Shown: positions 1 to 5,838, counted from the first letter of the stretch. The stretch: 12,690 bases of DNA from Dehalococcoidales bacterium (GCA_030648675.1 JAUSGV010000157.1:1-12690); one strand, 5' to 3'. The notes: a model not told the origin generated them from the sequence alone. Made by a program: numbers and translations.

Positions 1-344
1 ACCGTCCGTACGCCGGACACGCCCAACTCACGGATTGCCTTCATTACGGTCTCTTCTACCGGGTCAGCCACGCCGGCATTGTAGGCAACTTCAACCTGTC
101 TGATTTTTGTCGAGGCAGAAACTGTTTCGCCTGAAAATATGGAGTACTGTTGAGTGATGGGGTCGGCCAGTAACTTCCGTCCTATCAAATCCAGGTCACC
201 GGTCATATCCACGTCAAACCAGTAGATATCGACAACGCGGACATCCGTGACGGTGCGTATTCCCAAGTCGTGGATATCCTTGACCAGCCCCGCACCTCGA
301 GCATCAGGCTGGTCACTTTTTAGGCTAACTTCTATTCTATGCAT
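1..344 (-). CDS. purL: Phosphoribosylformylglycinamidine synthase, PurS-PurL fusion (N-terminal part, runs off the window)
   Basis: The reading frame opens at ATG 344-342 behind GAGG and stays open to base 1, giving 114 residues of an incomplete gene. Residues 1 to about 80 resemble PurS, the small subunit of FGAM synthase (an SLK segment near the start, then a DVRVVDIYWFDVDM strand). Residues from about 88 on (QVEVAYNAGVADPVEETV) resemble the start of PurL. I therefore read it as a PurS-PurL fusion, an arrangement I recall from Chloroflexota and some archaea. FGAM synthase makes formylglycinamidine ribonucleotide from FGAR, glutamine and ATP in purine synthesis; PurS normally bridges PurL and the glutaminase PurQ. 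It lies 131 bp downstream of yqeY on the same strand, with a terminator and a possible promoter between them. The PurL catalytic domains lie outside the window. Confidence 0.8.
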   Translation of the reverse strand, partial: MHRIEVSLKSDQPDARGAGLVKDIHDLGIRTVTDVRVVDIYWFDVDMTGDLDLIGRKLLADPITQQYSIFSGETVSASTKIRQVEVAYNAGVADPVEETVMKAIRELGVSGVRT

Positions 345-415
345 CGGATCCTCAGATTAGTGTCCGGTGTGTGAATATGACGCTTGGTTACATTACCAAA
401 GGAACCAGTAAACAA

Positions 416-437
416 GAAAAAGGGCATCCGCCCCCCT
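416..437 (-). terminator. Small intrinsic terminator after yqeY
   Basis: On the minus strand GGGC-GGAT-GCCC forms a short hairpin followed by TTTTTCTT. G-U pairs between the preceding G run and the T run can lengthen the stem. It lies about 40 bp past the yqeY stop and would separate rpsU-yqeY from purL. The stem is short, so the call is moderate. Confidence 0.45.
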
Positions 438-443
438 ATTATA
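438..443 (-). promoter_or_regulatory. Possible -10 box for purL
   Basis: A perfect TATAAT on the minus strand, about 95 bp upstream of the purL ATG. I see no convincing -35 box at 17 bp and no extended -10, and it sits just before the yqeY terminator, so transcripts from it would have to pass that hairpin. Weak candidate. Confidence 0.25.
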
Positions 444-475
444 ATGATAGACTGTTGGATTCGCAGAAAACTATG

Positions 476-994
476 CTAGGAACCAAGTAACTCCGTCACC
501 ACGGTATTTATTTCACGCCCATCGGCCTTTCCCTTGAGAGCCGCAATCAATTTGGGCATGACCTTATTTTTGTCGCCGGGTCCACTGGCGCCGACATCAG
601 CAATAATCCGGCGTGCTTCGGCAATAATCTCGTTCCTTGTCATTTGCTGAGGCATATATTCTTGCAGTATAGCCTTCTCGGCCTCTTCCTGCGCCACCAA
701 ATCCGGGCGGTTTCCTTGCCGGAAGGCAACTATGCTTTCGTCCCGCTGCCGTATTTCTTTGGCGATAACACCCAGAATATCACCGTCTGTCAGGCTCGCT
801 TGACGGGCAATTTCGGTATTGTCTACGGGCGATAAACTATATGCTTGCTTGTCTAAAATGGCCTTTAGACGAGCACTTTCGGCATTGTTCAGGGCCGACA
901 AGAGCATGCGGAGAACAGAAACTTTTTTCTTGTCGCCACCTTTCAGTGCCTGCCTGAGGTCGTCTTCCAGCTTCCGCTTTAAACCTGTTTCCAT
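476..994 (-). CDS. yqeY: GatB/YqeY domain protein
   Basis: This 172-residue protein matches the YqeY family, which resembles the tail domain of the amidotransferase subunit GatB. Family marks are the KVSVLRMLLSALNNAE helix near residues 24-39, DGDILGVIAKEIRQRDES in the middle, an EEAEKAILQEYMPQQM segment, and a C-terminal GKADGREINTVVTELL. It is some 20 residues longer than the usual 150, with the extra length around residues 41-67. The biochemical role of YqeY is not firmly settled; a link to tRNA-dependent amidation is inferred from the shared domain. It begins at ATG 994, only 18 bp after the rpsU stop, so the two are very probably co-transcribed. rpsU-yqeY is a common gene pair in bacteria. 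Confidence 0.88.
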   Translation of the reverse strand: METGLKRKLEDDLRQALKGGDKKKVSVLRMLLSALNNAESARLKAILDKQAYSLSPVDNTEIARQASLTDGDILGVIAKEIRQRDESIVAFRQGNRPDLVAQEEAEKAILQEYMPQQMTRNEIIAEARRIIADVGASGPGDKNKVMPKLIAALKGKADGREINTVVTELLGS

Positions 995-1012
995 TTAACC
1001 AGCCCTGTGTTC

Positions 1013-1201
1013 TTATCTCGATGAGTTTCGCGCATTTTTGCGTCTATTGGCAGCTTCCTTTCGTTTACGCTTTTCGCCCGGTGCTTCAAAGCACTCATGG
1101 CGCCGCACTTCGGATAGGACCCCGTCCTGCTGTACTTTTTTATTAAAACGCCGGAGTAGGTTATCGAAACTCTCGTTGCTACCGGCAACGACATGCGTCA
1201 A
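1013..1201 (-). CDS. rpsU: 30S ribosomal protein S21 (bS21)
   Basis: A 62-residue basic protein with the S21 pattern: an NESFDNLLRRF helix near residues 9-19, then RRHECFEAPGEKRKRKEAANRRK. bS21 binds the 30S platform near the 3' end of 16S rRNA and takes part in initiation. The start is TTG at 1201-1199: an in-frame stop lies two codons upstream, and an almost complete anti-16S match (AGGAGGTGA) sits 7 bases before the TTG. An ATG seven bases into the gene is out of frame. A consensus sigma-70 promoter lies about 70 bp upstream. It is the first gene of the rpsU-yqeY unit. Confidence 0.92.
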   Translation of the reverse strand: MTHVVAGSNESFDNLLRRFNKKVQQDGVLSEVRRHECFEAPGEKRKRKEAANRRKNARNSSR

Positions 1202-1208
1202 CAGTCAC

Positions 1209-1217
1209 TCACCTCCT
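1209..1217 (-). promoter_or_regulatory. Strong ribosome binding site fixing the TTG start of rpsU
   Basis: AGGAGGTGA on the minus strand, 7 bases before the TTG. It decides the start, because an out-of-frame ATG lies just inside the gene. Confidence 0.8.
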
Positions 1218-1268
1218 CTCACTCACGGTGATTTGTTTATATTATTTTGGTAACTGACTGTATACCCC

Positions 1269-1297
1269 ATTTTAGGTAGAGCGGAACTTCCTGTCAA
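1269..1297 (-). promoter_or_regulatory. Sigma-70 promoter of rpsU-yqeY
   Basis: Minus strand: perfect -35 TTGACA (1297-1292), 17-bp spacer, -10 TAAAAT (1274-1269). Transcription would begin near 1262, leaving a leader of about 60 bases before rpsU. It is among the best promoter matches in the window. Confidence 0.75.
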
Positions 1298-1397
1298 GAG
1301 TGTACTTTACCGGGGTTTTGATCAGGTTGACAATCAGATGGGAGGGCTATATCATTGGTTTCAAGGACAAAAATGTTCGAGGTCGGCTCTCTTAGAG

Positions 1398-1426
1398 TTG
1401 ATATGGGAAATCCCGGATTATAATAA
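1398..1426 (+). promoter_or_regulatory. Likely promoter of the CARDB lipoprotein gene
   Basis: TTGATA (1398-1403) is followed by overlapping -10 candidates: TATAAT at 1419 (15-bp spacer) or TAATAA at 1421 (17-bp spacer). Inside the spacer, GGGAAATCCC (1405-1414) is a small dyad that could be an operator or chance. Confidence 0.45.
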
Positions 1427-1471
1427 AACAAAAATGATACTCAATAACACAAGCCAGAGAGAGGGATTCAA

Positions 1472-1897
1472 GTGATGAAAAGGGTATTTCAGCTAGTGAT
1501 TCTCACTGCAATCTCGCTTATGGGTCTAGTGCTTATTCTTGGGGCTTGCACCGTTCCAGCAGCAACAGCCCCGGCGCCTGCCCCAACGCTGACACCGACA
1601 CCGGTGGTCTTCGTCGTCAGTGACTTGACAATAGTACCGGATACGATAAGAACCACCCACACCTCGACGATCGGCGTTACGGTGACGAACACAGGAGAAC
1701 AGCCGGGCACTTACACAGTAGTGCTAAAGGTTCAACCCAACTCCACTAACAAGCAGGATGTCCAGACGCAGGATGTCACCCTGGCCGGCGGCGCTAGTCA
1801 GAAGGTAACCTTCGTCTTAACTGCGACTCAGGGCGGTACTTATGAGATCATGGTAGATCAACTTATCGGTTTCCTGGTGGTTGCAAGTGGTGCGTAA
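1472..1897 (+). CDS. Secreted lipoprotein with a CARDB-like domain
   Basis: 141 residues. The N-terminus is a lipoprotein signal peptide: KR at 3-4, a hydrophobic core to residue 23, and lipobox LGAC with the lipidated Cys at 26. A Pro/Ala/Thr linker (about 27-45) leads to an all-beta domain (about 46-141) of the CARDB/Ig-like kind, seen in the pattern VSDLTIVPDTI, VTVTNTGEQPGTYTVVLKV, then TLAGGASQKVTFVLTATQGGTYEIMVD. In this family such domains act as surface adhesion or structural modules; the ligand is unknown. Start is GTG 1472 or ATG 1475, both at acceptable distance from GAGGG at 1461-1465. It stands alone between rpsU (divergent) and the metallo-hydrolase gene (convergent), so context adds nothing. 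I see no clear terminator in the 104 bp after it. Confidence 0.8.
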   Translation: MMKRVFQLVILTAISLMGLVLILGACTVPAATAPAPAPTLTPTPVVFVVSDLTIVPDTIRTTHTSTIGVTVTNTGEQPGTYTVVLKVQPNSTNKQDVQTQDVTLAGGASQKVTFVLTATQGGTYEIMVDQLIGFLVVASGA

Positions 1898-2001
1898 CCG
1901 GTAGTCCAAGCGCGACATCAGAGATGCCGGGGGGATGTGGCTCTGTGTAAGACTGATACTATGCCCAAGGAGATTACTATCTCATTCGGCAGACAATTAA
2001 A

Positions 2002-2628
2002 TCAATAGCCTTGCAAAAAGGGGTTATTCCGGCGCTCCTGACCGATCGTGGTTTCCGGGCCGTGACCTGGATACACGGTGGTATTACCGGGCAAGACCAT
2101 TAGCTTGTTTCGGATACTGTCCAAAATCTTTTCGGGGCTGCCGCCAGGCAAATCCGTTCGCCCAATGCCGGAGCAAAACAGGGTGTCTCCGGTAAAGACC
2201 ACTCCATCTCCCAAAAGGCAAATGCTGCCGGGAGTGTGACCAGGGGTATGAAGAACCTGTAGCTGCAGAGAGCCCGCTCTGATAATGTCGCCATCTTTAA
2301 GTAACCGGTTTGGGGCGGGTGGTGTTGAATATGAAATACCGAAGGTCGCGGCCATGGGATCTTTAGCTCCGAGCCGCCGGGCATCCTCAGCGTGAATGGC
2401 AATATCAGCTCCGGTGGCGTCTTTAATTTCTTTGAGGGCGCCGGTGTGGTCGAAGTGGCCGTGGGTTATGACGATGGACTTGATGTCGAGTTTAAGGTTT
2501 TTTACCCTCTTCAGGATAGTTTCCGGCTCGGCGCCCGGGTCGATAATTATTCCAACGCGGGCGGCCTCGTCGCCCAGCAAATAACAATTGACGCCAAGCG
2601 GTCCGACCTCAATCTTTTCGATATTCAT
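2002..2628 (-). CDS. MBL-fold metallo-hydrolase, glyoxalase II-like
   Basis: 208 residues of metallo-beta-lactamase fold. Metal ligands are visible in order: THGHFDH at 55-61 (H56, H58, D60, H61), H131 in HTPGHTPGS, D148 in FTGDTLF, and H189 in VYPGHG. GRTD follows at 157-160. The length and the NNPFL ending fit the short glyoxalase II-like group (YcbL type), which lacks the long C-terminal substrate domain of true glyoxalase II. These enzymes hydrolyse thioesters or related small molecules with a two-metal centre in the cytoplasm; the substrate here is not known. Start ATG 2628 is preceded by only a weak ribosome site. A good promoter lies 30-60 bp upstream, giving a leader of about 24 bases. 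It is divergent from dnaN and appears monocistronic. Confidence 0.88.
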   Translation of the reverse strand: MNIEKIEVGPLGVNCYLLGDEAARVGIIIDPGAEPETILKRVKNLKLDIKSIVITHGHFDHTGALKEIKDATGADIAIHAEDARRLGAKDPMAATFGISYSTPPAPNRLLKDGDIIRAGSLQLQVLHTPGHTPGSICLLGDGVVFTGDTLFCSGIGRTDLPGGSPEKILDSIRNKLMVLPGNTTVYPGHGPETTIGQERRNNPFLQGY

Positions 2629-2658
2629 ACCAGTTGTTCAATCGGTAGCAACAGGGTA

Positions 2659-2687
2659 ATCTTAGCATTGTGAACATGCGTCCACAA
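2659..2687 (-). promoter_or_regulatory. Promoter of the MBL-fold hydrolase gene
   Basis: Minus strand: -35 TTGTGG (2687-2682), 17-bp spacer, -10 TAAGAT (2664-2659) with an extended TGC just before it. The predicted start of transcription is near 2652. Confidence 0.55.
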
Positions 2688-2720
2688 CGGGTTTTTAGGA
2701 GCTTAAACCATAAACAAGTA

Positions 2721-2749
2721 TTGAAGCAGACTTTTTTTTAATATATACT
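2721..2749 (+). promoter_or_regulatory. Promoter of dnaN
   Basis: -35 TTGAAG (2721-2726), 17-bp spacer containing a run of eight T, -10 TATACT (2744-2749). dnaN begins about 32 bases after the likely start of transcription, with GGAGG at 2776-2780 before its ATG. Confidence 0.65.
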
Positions 2750-2787
2750 AGTTTCCACTTGCACCCGGAGTTGATGGAGGATATACC

Positions 2788-4086
2788 ATGAAATTATCTT
2801 GTCTTCAGGCAAATTTGAACCGGGGGCTCGGAATCGTTGGCCGCGCTGTGGCGACGAGGACGACTCTGCCAATAACCAACAACGTTCTTATAGCTACCGA
2901 TCAGTCCCGCCTCAAGCTGGTGGCGACCAACTTGGAGATGGCGATCAGCTACTGGACGGGTGCCAAGGTTGAAGAAGAAGGTACGGTTACCGTTCCTGCC
3001 CGTCTTCTCACCGAATTCGTTAATTCCCTGCCGAACGATAATATCGATATTAGCCTTACTCCCAAGAGCAAGACGTTGAATCTCAAGTGTGCCCGCTTCG
3101 AGGCCAGAATAAGCGGTATCGATTCCAAGGACTTCCCGCCTATCCCGAAGGTTGACGAGGGTATTACCACACGCATCGAAATCGAAGCGTTCCGCCAGGC
3201 AATTGATCATGTGGCTTTTGCTGCCGCAACTGAAGAGTCCCGCCCGGTCCTTACCGGCGTTGATGCCCAATTTGACAAAGACGTATTGACGCTGGCGGCG
3301 GCCGACGGGTTCCGCCTGGCTGTTTACAAACTGCCTTTAACCGCCCCCGTCAGTGCTAAAGCGGAGATTATCATTCCCGCTCGGACGCTAGCAGAACTAA
3401 AGAGATTGTTGCCTGAAAAAGACGAAACAAAACCCGAAACGAAGGATGTGAAAACACCAGAAGGTCATTGGGTCAAAGCTCCAGAAAATAATGATAAAGT
3501 TGTTGATATAACTGTAAATTCCACTAAAGGGCAAATTCTGTTCCGATTTAAAACAAAGAACGAGCAGATCGCAAAGAAGCTTAAGAATCTCGTCGATCAG
3601 GGTAAGATAACCCAAGATCAAGCTGATAATGATAAAGATTTATTTGATAATATCGAGCTGGTGTCTCAGCTTATTCAGGGCAGTTTCCCGCAATACGGTC
3701 AGCTTATTCCTACCAGCCATACTACCCGTGTTGTCGTGGACGTCGCGGAATTCTTGGGCGCCACGAAAACAGCTTCCATTTTTGCCCGCGACGGCAGCGG
3801 CATCGTCCGTCTTATGATCGCACCGGGCAGCGGCAAATCCGGCGAACTCGCCATATCCGCCCGCTCCGAGGAGATCGGCGATGACGAAGGCAAGATCGAC
3901 GCCGTTGTTGAAGGCACCGAAGCGAAGATCGCCTTCAACGGCAAATACCTTTCCGATGTACTCAGCGTACTGAAAGAGTCGCAGATAGCTCTGGAGACCA
4001 CCAGCCCCTCAAGTCCGGGCGTCCTCCGCCCTGTCGGCACGGACAACTACGTCCATGTTGTCATGCCGATGTTTGTCCAGTGGTGA
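2788..4086 (+). CDS. dnaN: DNA polymerase III subunit beta (sliding clamp), with insertions
   Basis: 432 residues, against about 365-380 usual for DnaN. The clamp encircles DNA and tethers the replicative polymerase. All three clamp domains are recognisable: domain 1 from residue 1 (MKLSCLQANLNRGLGIVGRA; RLKLVATNLEMAI near 41-53), domain 2 from about 128 (FAAATEESRPVLTGV at 143-157; AADGFRLAVY at 171-180; ELVSQLIQGSFPQYGQLIP near 290-308), and domain 3 to the end (NGKYLSDVL at 384-392; YVHVVMPM at 421-428). The extra length sits in domain 2 as two insertions, about residues 211-237 (charged, Pro-rich) and 257-287 (helical, charged), on either side of a normal clamp strand. That patch is AT-rich. 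The gene is read singly from its own promoter and ends in a strong terminator; dnaA is not beside it. The final codons are repeated at 5170. Confidence 0.93.
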   Translation: MKLSCLQANLNRGLGIVGRAVATRTTLPITNNVLIATDQSRLKLVATNLEMAISYWTGAKVEEEGTVTVPARLLTEFVNSLPNDNIDISLTPKSKTLNLKCARFEARISGIDSKDFPPIPKVDEGITTRIEIEAFRQAIDHVAFAAATEESRPVLTGVDAQFDKDVLTLAAADGFRLAVYKLPLTAPVSAKAEIIIPARTLAELKRLLPEKDETKPETKDVKTPEGHWVKAPENNDKVVDITVNSTKGQILFRFKTKNEQIAKKLKNLVDQGKITQDQADNDKDLFDNIELVSQLIQGSFPQYGQLIPTSHTTRVVVDVAEFLGATKTASIFARDGSGIVRLMIAPGSGKSGELAISARSEEIGDDEGKIDAVVEGTEAKIAFNGKYLSDVLSVLKESQIALETTSPSSPGVLRPVGTDNYVHVVMPMFVQW

Positions 4087-4136
4087 CAAGCCTATTTTGA
4101 TAGATTTAAAAGGGGAGCAGAAATACTCCCCTTTTT
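4066..4136 (+). repeat. 71-bp direct repeat, copy 1 (dnaN gene end plus terminator)
   Basis: It covers the last six codons and stop of dnaN, the following spacer and the whole terminator. Copy 2 at 5170-5240 differs at one base (T at 4098, C at 5202), which is 70 of 71 identical by direct reading. Both copies lie in the same orientation, 1,104 bp apart. Confidence 0.95.
4108..4136 (+). terminator. Intrinsic terminator of dnaN
   Basis: AAAAGGGGAG, loop CAGAAATA, CTCCCCTTTTT: a 10-bp perfect stem ending in a T run, 22 bp past the dnaN stop. Confidence 0.9.
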
Positions 4137-4281
4137 AGTTTTCCCGTACGACATTATCTAACATGCAACCTGCGTTACTTCTGCCGTTTGGTAACGAGCT
4201 TTCTCTTTTGATTCTCGATTATTCGGTTTCACGTATTGTGCTCCTTTAGCATCCGGAACGTGAGGGGAATATTGACAAGCA

Positions 4282-4290
4282 TGTTATAAT
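4282..4290 (+). promoter_or_regulatory. Extended -10 promoter for the small membrane-protein genes
   Basis: TGT followed by a perfect TATAAT (4285-4290), the extended -10 form that can work without a good -35. It lies 54 bp before the first small gene and about 150 bp after the dnaN terminator. Confidence 0.45.
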
Positions 4291-4343
4291 GCCATTTTAC
4301 GGACATTTAATCCTTCTTTTACCAGGTCTTTTGGAGGATTTCA

Positions 4344-4445
4344 TTGGCCCAGTTACCTATCTCGATAATTCTGATAATCCTGTTGGTAGCCTGTGTGGGT
4401 ATAGTTTTCGGTGCCCATACCGCGGCTAGTCAGAACATATTTTAA
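4344..4445 (+). CDS. 33-residue single-pass membrane peptide
   Basis: A short gene with a TTG start at 4344 placed 6 bases after GGAGG (4333-4337), ending in TAA at 4443-4445. The peptide has a short polar N-terminus, one strongly hydrophobic helix (about residues 4-24, rich in Ile, Leu and Val, with one Cys at 17) and a polar tail of nine residues. I do not recognise a family. It is supported by the ribosome site, the clean hydrophobic pattern, an upstream extended -10 box, and the next gene starting 17 bp later behind its own GGAGG. It may be a small regulator or accessory subunit of the DUF4234-like protein, but that is inference only. Other readings, such as a leader peptide or chance, remain possible. 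Confidence 0.55.
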   Translation: MAQLPISIILIILLVACVGIVFGAHTAASQNIF

Positions 4446-4462
4446 AGAAGGAGGAACTGAAC

Positions 4463-4774
4463 ATGAAACATCGCGATCCTATAATGGTTATTATCTTGAC
4501 AATAATTACGTTGGGGATTTACGGAATAGCATGGTGCGTTATGACCAAAAATGAAATGAATGCTAAAGGTGCTCATATACCTACCGCATGGCTAATCATT
4601 ATTCCAATCGTATCCATCTACTGGATGTGGAAATTATCCGAGGGGGTGGAATTGGTAACTAACAAAGAAATGAGCGCTGCGGTAGCTTTTTTGCTGGTGT
4701 TCTTCCTTGGTGTCATCGGAGCAGCGATCGTTCAAGATAAGCTAAACAAGGTCGCTGTGCCCCAGGCTATTTAA
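4463..4774 (+). CDS. DUF4234-like small membrane protein
   Basis: 103 residues with three predicted membrane segments (about 7-27, 40-58 and 71-92). The N-terminal pattern (RDPIMVIILTIITLGIYGIAW, then KNEMN) is typical of DUF4234, a family of small integral membrane proteins of unknown function whose mark is the TLGIYxxxW stretch. The start ATG 4463 follows AAGGAGG closely. It lies 17 bp after the 33-residue membrane peptide and is probably in one transcript with it. It sits inside the AT-rich block bounded by the two copies of the dnaN tail; the stretch 4501-4560 is about 35% G+C by hand count. No terminator is evident directly after it. Confidence 0.75.
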   Translation: MKHRDPIMVIILTIITLGIYGIAWCVMTKNEMNAKGAHIPTAWLIIIPIVSIYWMWKLSEGVELVTNKEMSAAVAFLLVFFLGVIGAAIVQDKLNKVAVPQAI

Positions 4775-4822
4775 TAATAAATGATTCTCAATGCGGTGGC
4801 TTCAACGGTATCTAGTGCCTAA

Positions 4823-4849
4823 TTGAAAACGCAAACGGCACGATATAAT
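4823..4849 (+). promoter_or_regulatory. Possible promoter of the 58-residue membrane protein gene
   Basis: TTGAAA (4823-4828) and a perfect TATAAT (4844-4849) with a short 15-bp spacer. The leader of about 75 bases would contain the AACATC-CC-GATGTT dyad at 4868-4881. Confidence 0.35.
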
Positions 4850-4862
4850 CGTAAGGATGACT

Positions 4863-4881
4863 GGGCAAACATCCCGATGTT
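4863..4881 (+). repeat. GGGCAAACATC...CGATGTT element, copy 1
   Basis: The same 18-19 base string recurs at 5160-5177 with a one-base indel. Here AACATC and GATGTT form a 6-bp dyad around CC; at 5160 the dyad is CAAACATC-C-GATGTTTG. In the second copy the right arm is the first part of the dnaN-tail repeat. Confidence 0.6.
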
Positions 4882-4929
4882 GGCGTATTCAACAGCACTG
4901 GATTATAATGGCAAAAAAGGAGGCAAATC

Positions 4930-5106
4930 ATGGTATATAGTAAAATCGCTGGAGTTGGAGCAATAATCACTGGCTTTATTGGGTGGATACTTGCTATCAA
5001 TGCGATGGTGAGTAACAATGAATTAGCGGCAGGTGTTCTCTTAGTAGCATCCGCACTAGCTTTTGGTTTTCTTCTCATTGCTGTCGTACCACGGAATAAT
5101 ATGTAG
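4930..5106 (+). CDS. 58-residue two-helix membrane protein
   Basis: ATG 4930 stands 6 bases after a strong AAGGAGG, and the frame closes at TAG 5104-5106. The protein has two hydrophobic stretches (about residues 6-25 and 34-53) joined by a short polar turn (MVSNNE), with a basic or polar residue at each end, as in a hairpin of two membrane helices. I recognise no family. It lies within the AT-rich block between the two copies of the dnaN tail, 155 bp after the DUF4234-like gene, and may have its own promoter near 4823. Function is unknown; small hairpin proteins of this kind are often stress-related or partner subunits, but nothing here decides that. Confidence 0.6.
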   Translation: MVYSKIAGVGAIITGFIGWILAINAMVSNNELAAGVLLVASALAFGFLLIAVVPRNNM

Positions 5107-5159
5107 ATAAAGTAGGTACTTTTATACTGTTCCTAGATCCCGCAAACATACGCATGGAA

Positions 5160-5177
5160 GGGCAAACATCCGATGTT
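5160..5177 (+). repeat. GGGCAAACATC...CGATGTT element, copy 2
   Basis: Matches 4863-4881 except for one missing C. It overlaps the left edge of the second dnaN-tail repeat, so it marks the junction where that repeat was joined to island sequence, possibly through the shared CGATGTT. Confidence 0.55.
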
Positions 5178-5240
5178 TGTCCAGTGGTGACAAGCCTATT
5201 TCGATAGATTTAAAAGGGGAGCAGAAATACTCCCCTTTTT
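5170..5240 (+). repeat. 71-bp direct repeat, copy 2 (displaced dnaN gene end)
   Basis: A non-coding copy of the dnaN 3' end and terminator, 70 of 71 bases identical to 4066-4136, with no dnaN reading frame before it. After the match, bases from about 5245 keep a diverged likeness to sequence near 4206-4238, mostly with transition differences, so the original duplication may have been longer. Confidence 0.95.
5212..5240 (+). terminator. Terminator copied from dnaN
   Basis: The same 10-bp stem and T run as at 4108-4136. It closes the small-gene block on the plus strand. Read on the other strand (stem then TTTT) it could also end the cupredoxin transcript, whose stop is 59 bp away. Confidence 0.8.
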
Positions 5241-5298
5241 CGTTTCTTTTGGTTTTCAGATGCTTGGTTTCATATATTAACGTATTTAGGTGCTCTGG

Positions 5299-5742
5299 TC
5301 ATTGGACTTCGATTTCACCTTTCATGGCAGAATGAAGGGAACAACTGTACGTGAAGGTTCCCGCCGTACTAAATGTATAGCTGAAGGAAGCACCAGGGGC
5401 TAAATTTCCGCTACTGAATATATCGAAATCACTTGTAACGTCGTGAGCCAAACTATCTTTGTTAGTCCACGTGACGTTTGTCCCAACAGCTACCGTAAGA
5501 GACGATGGTGAGAAGGAAAAATTGGATATAGTTACGTTCTTGCCAGATGCCGGAGTAGTTGGAGTAGTCGTTGCGTTCGGCGTGACCGGCGGTGCGGTTG
5601 GCGCCGTGACCGGTGGTACAGTTGGCGTCGTCACTGGCGGTGCAGTTGGCGCCGGTGTGGAAACAGGCGAAGGGGAGCATCCGGCCAAAATGAGAACTAC
5701 TGCAAGCAGTGTTGCAGCGAAGTTGAATCTTACATTATTCAA
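5299..5742 (-). CDS. Cupredoxin (type 1 copper) lipoprotein
   Basis: 147 residues from a TTG start at 5742. A signal peptide runs to lipobox LAGC (Cys 22), followed by a Pro/Thr/Ala-rich linker (about 23-66) with an 8-residue repeat, then a plastocyanin-like domain (about 67-147). Type 1 copper ligands are all visible: H100 in SLAHDV, and C134, H137 and M140 in CSLHSAM. The protein is therefore probably a membrane-anchored blue-copper electron carrier outside the cytoplasm, or a copper-binding protein. The TTG is chosen because GGAGG lies 7 bases upstream and the signal peptide starts there; a longer frame from ATG 5838 would add 32 residues with no signal-like character. Its redox partner is not evident nearby. 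A dyad at 5823-5838 lies in its leader. Confidence 0.87.
   Translation of the reverse strand: MNNVRFNFAATLLAVVLILAGCSPSPVSTPAPTAPPVTTPTVPPVTAPTAPPVTPNATTTPTTPASGKNVTISNFSFSPSSLTVAVGTNVTWTNKDSLAHDVTSDFDIFSSGNLAPGASFSYTFSTAGTFTYSCSLHSAMKGEIEVQ
5576..5647 (-). repeat. Three 24-bp tandem repeats in the cupredoxin linker
   Basis: Three consecutive 24-bp units (5576-5599, 5600-5623, 5624-5647) encode APTAPPVT, TPTVPPVT and APTAPPVT. They lengthen the spacer between the lipid anchor and the copper domain and could vary in number between strains. Confidence 0.8.
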
Positions 5743-5822
5743 ATGATTTCCTCCTCTATTTACTCCAAACCACACATTGTCCCAAGCTACCAGGTACCTT
5801 GTTATTTGCGTGCTACGTCTTA

Positions 5823-5838
5823 ATGATTCAATAATCAT
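5823..5838. promoter_or_regulatory. Dyad in the cupredoxin leader
   Basis: ATGATT-CAAT-AATCAT, perfect 6-bp arms, placed about 20 bp downstream of the candidate -10 (TATAAT, minus strand, 5864-5859). It could be an operator or an RNA hairpin. Confidence 0.35.

Noticed and set aside
979..1194. 71-residue frame overlapping rpsU that begins at a nearby ATG
   Set aside because: It is the out-of-frame reading of rpsU; the S21 frame with the TTG start has the family sequence and the strong ribosome site.
1961..2001. GAGAT-TACT-ATCTC hairpin between the CARDB lipoprotein and MBL genes as a terminator
   Set aside because: The stem is short and AT-rich and no T run follows on either strand.
4272..4290. 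TTGACA plus TATAAT before the small membrane genes
   Set aside because: The boxes are only 7 bp apart, too close to work as a -35/-10 pair; only the extended -10 is kept.
4812..5078. 88-residue minus-strand frame across the small membrane gene
   Set aside because: The plus-strand 58-residue frame has a strong ribosome site and a clear two-helix pattern; the opposite frame has neither.
5743..5838. Longer start of the cupredoxin gene at ATG 5838
   Set aside because: The added 32 residues are not signal-like, and a strong ribosome site with TTG lies exactly at the signal peptide.
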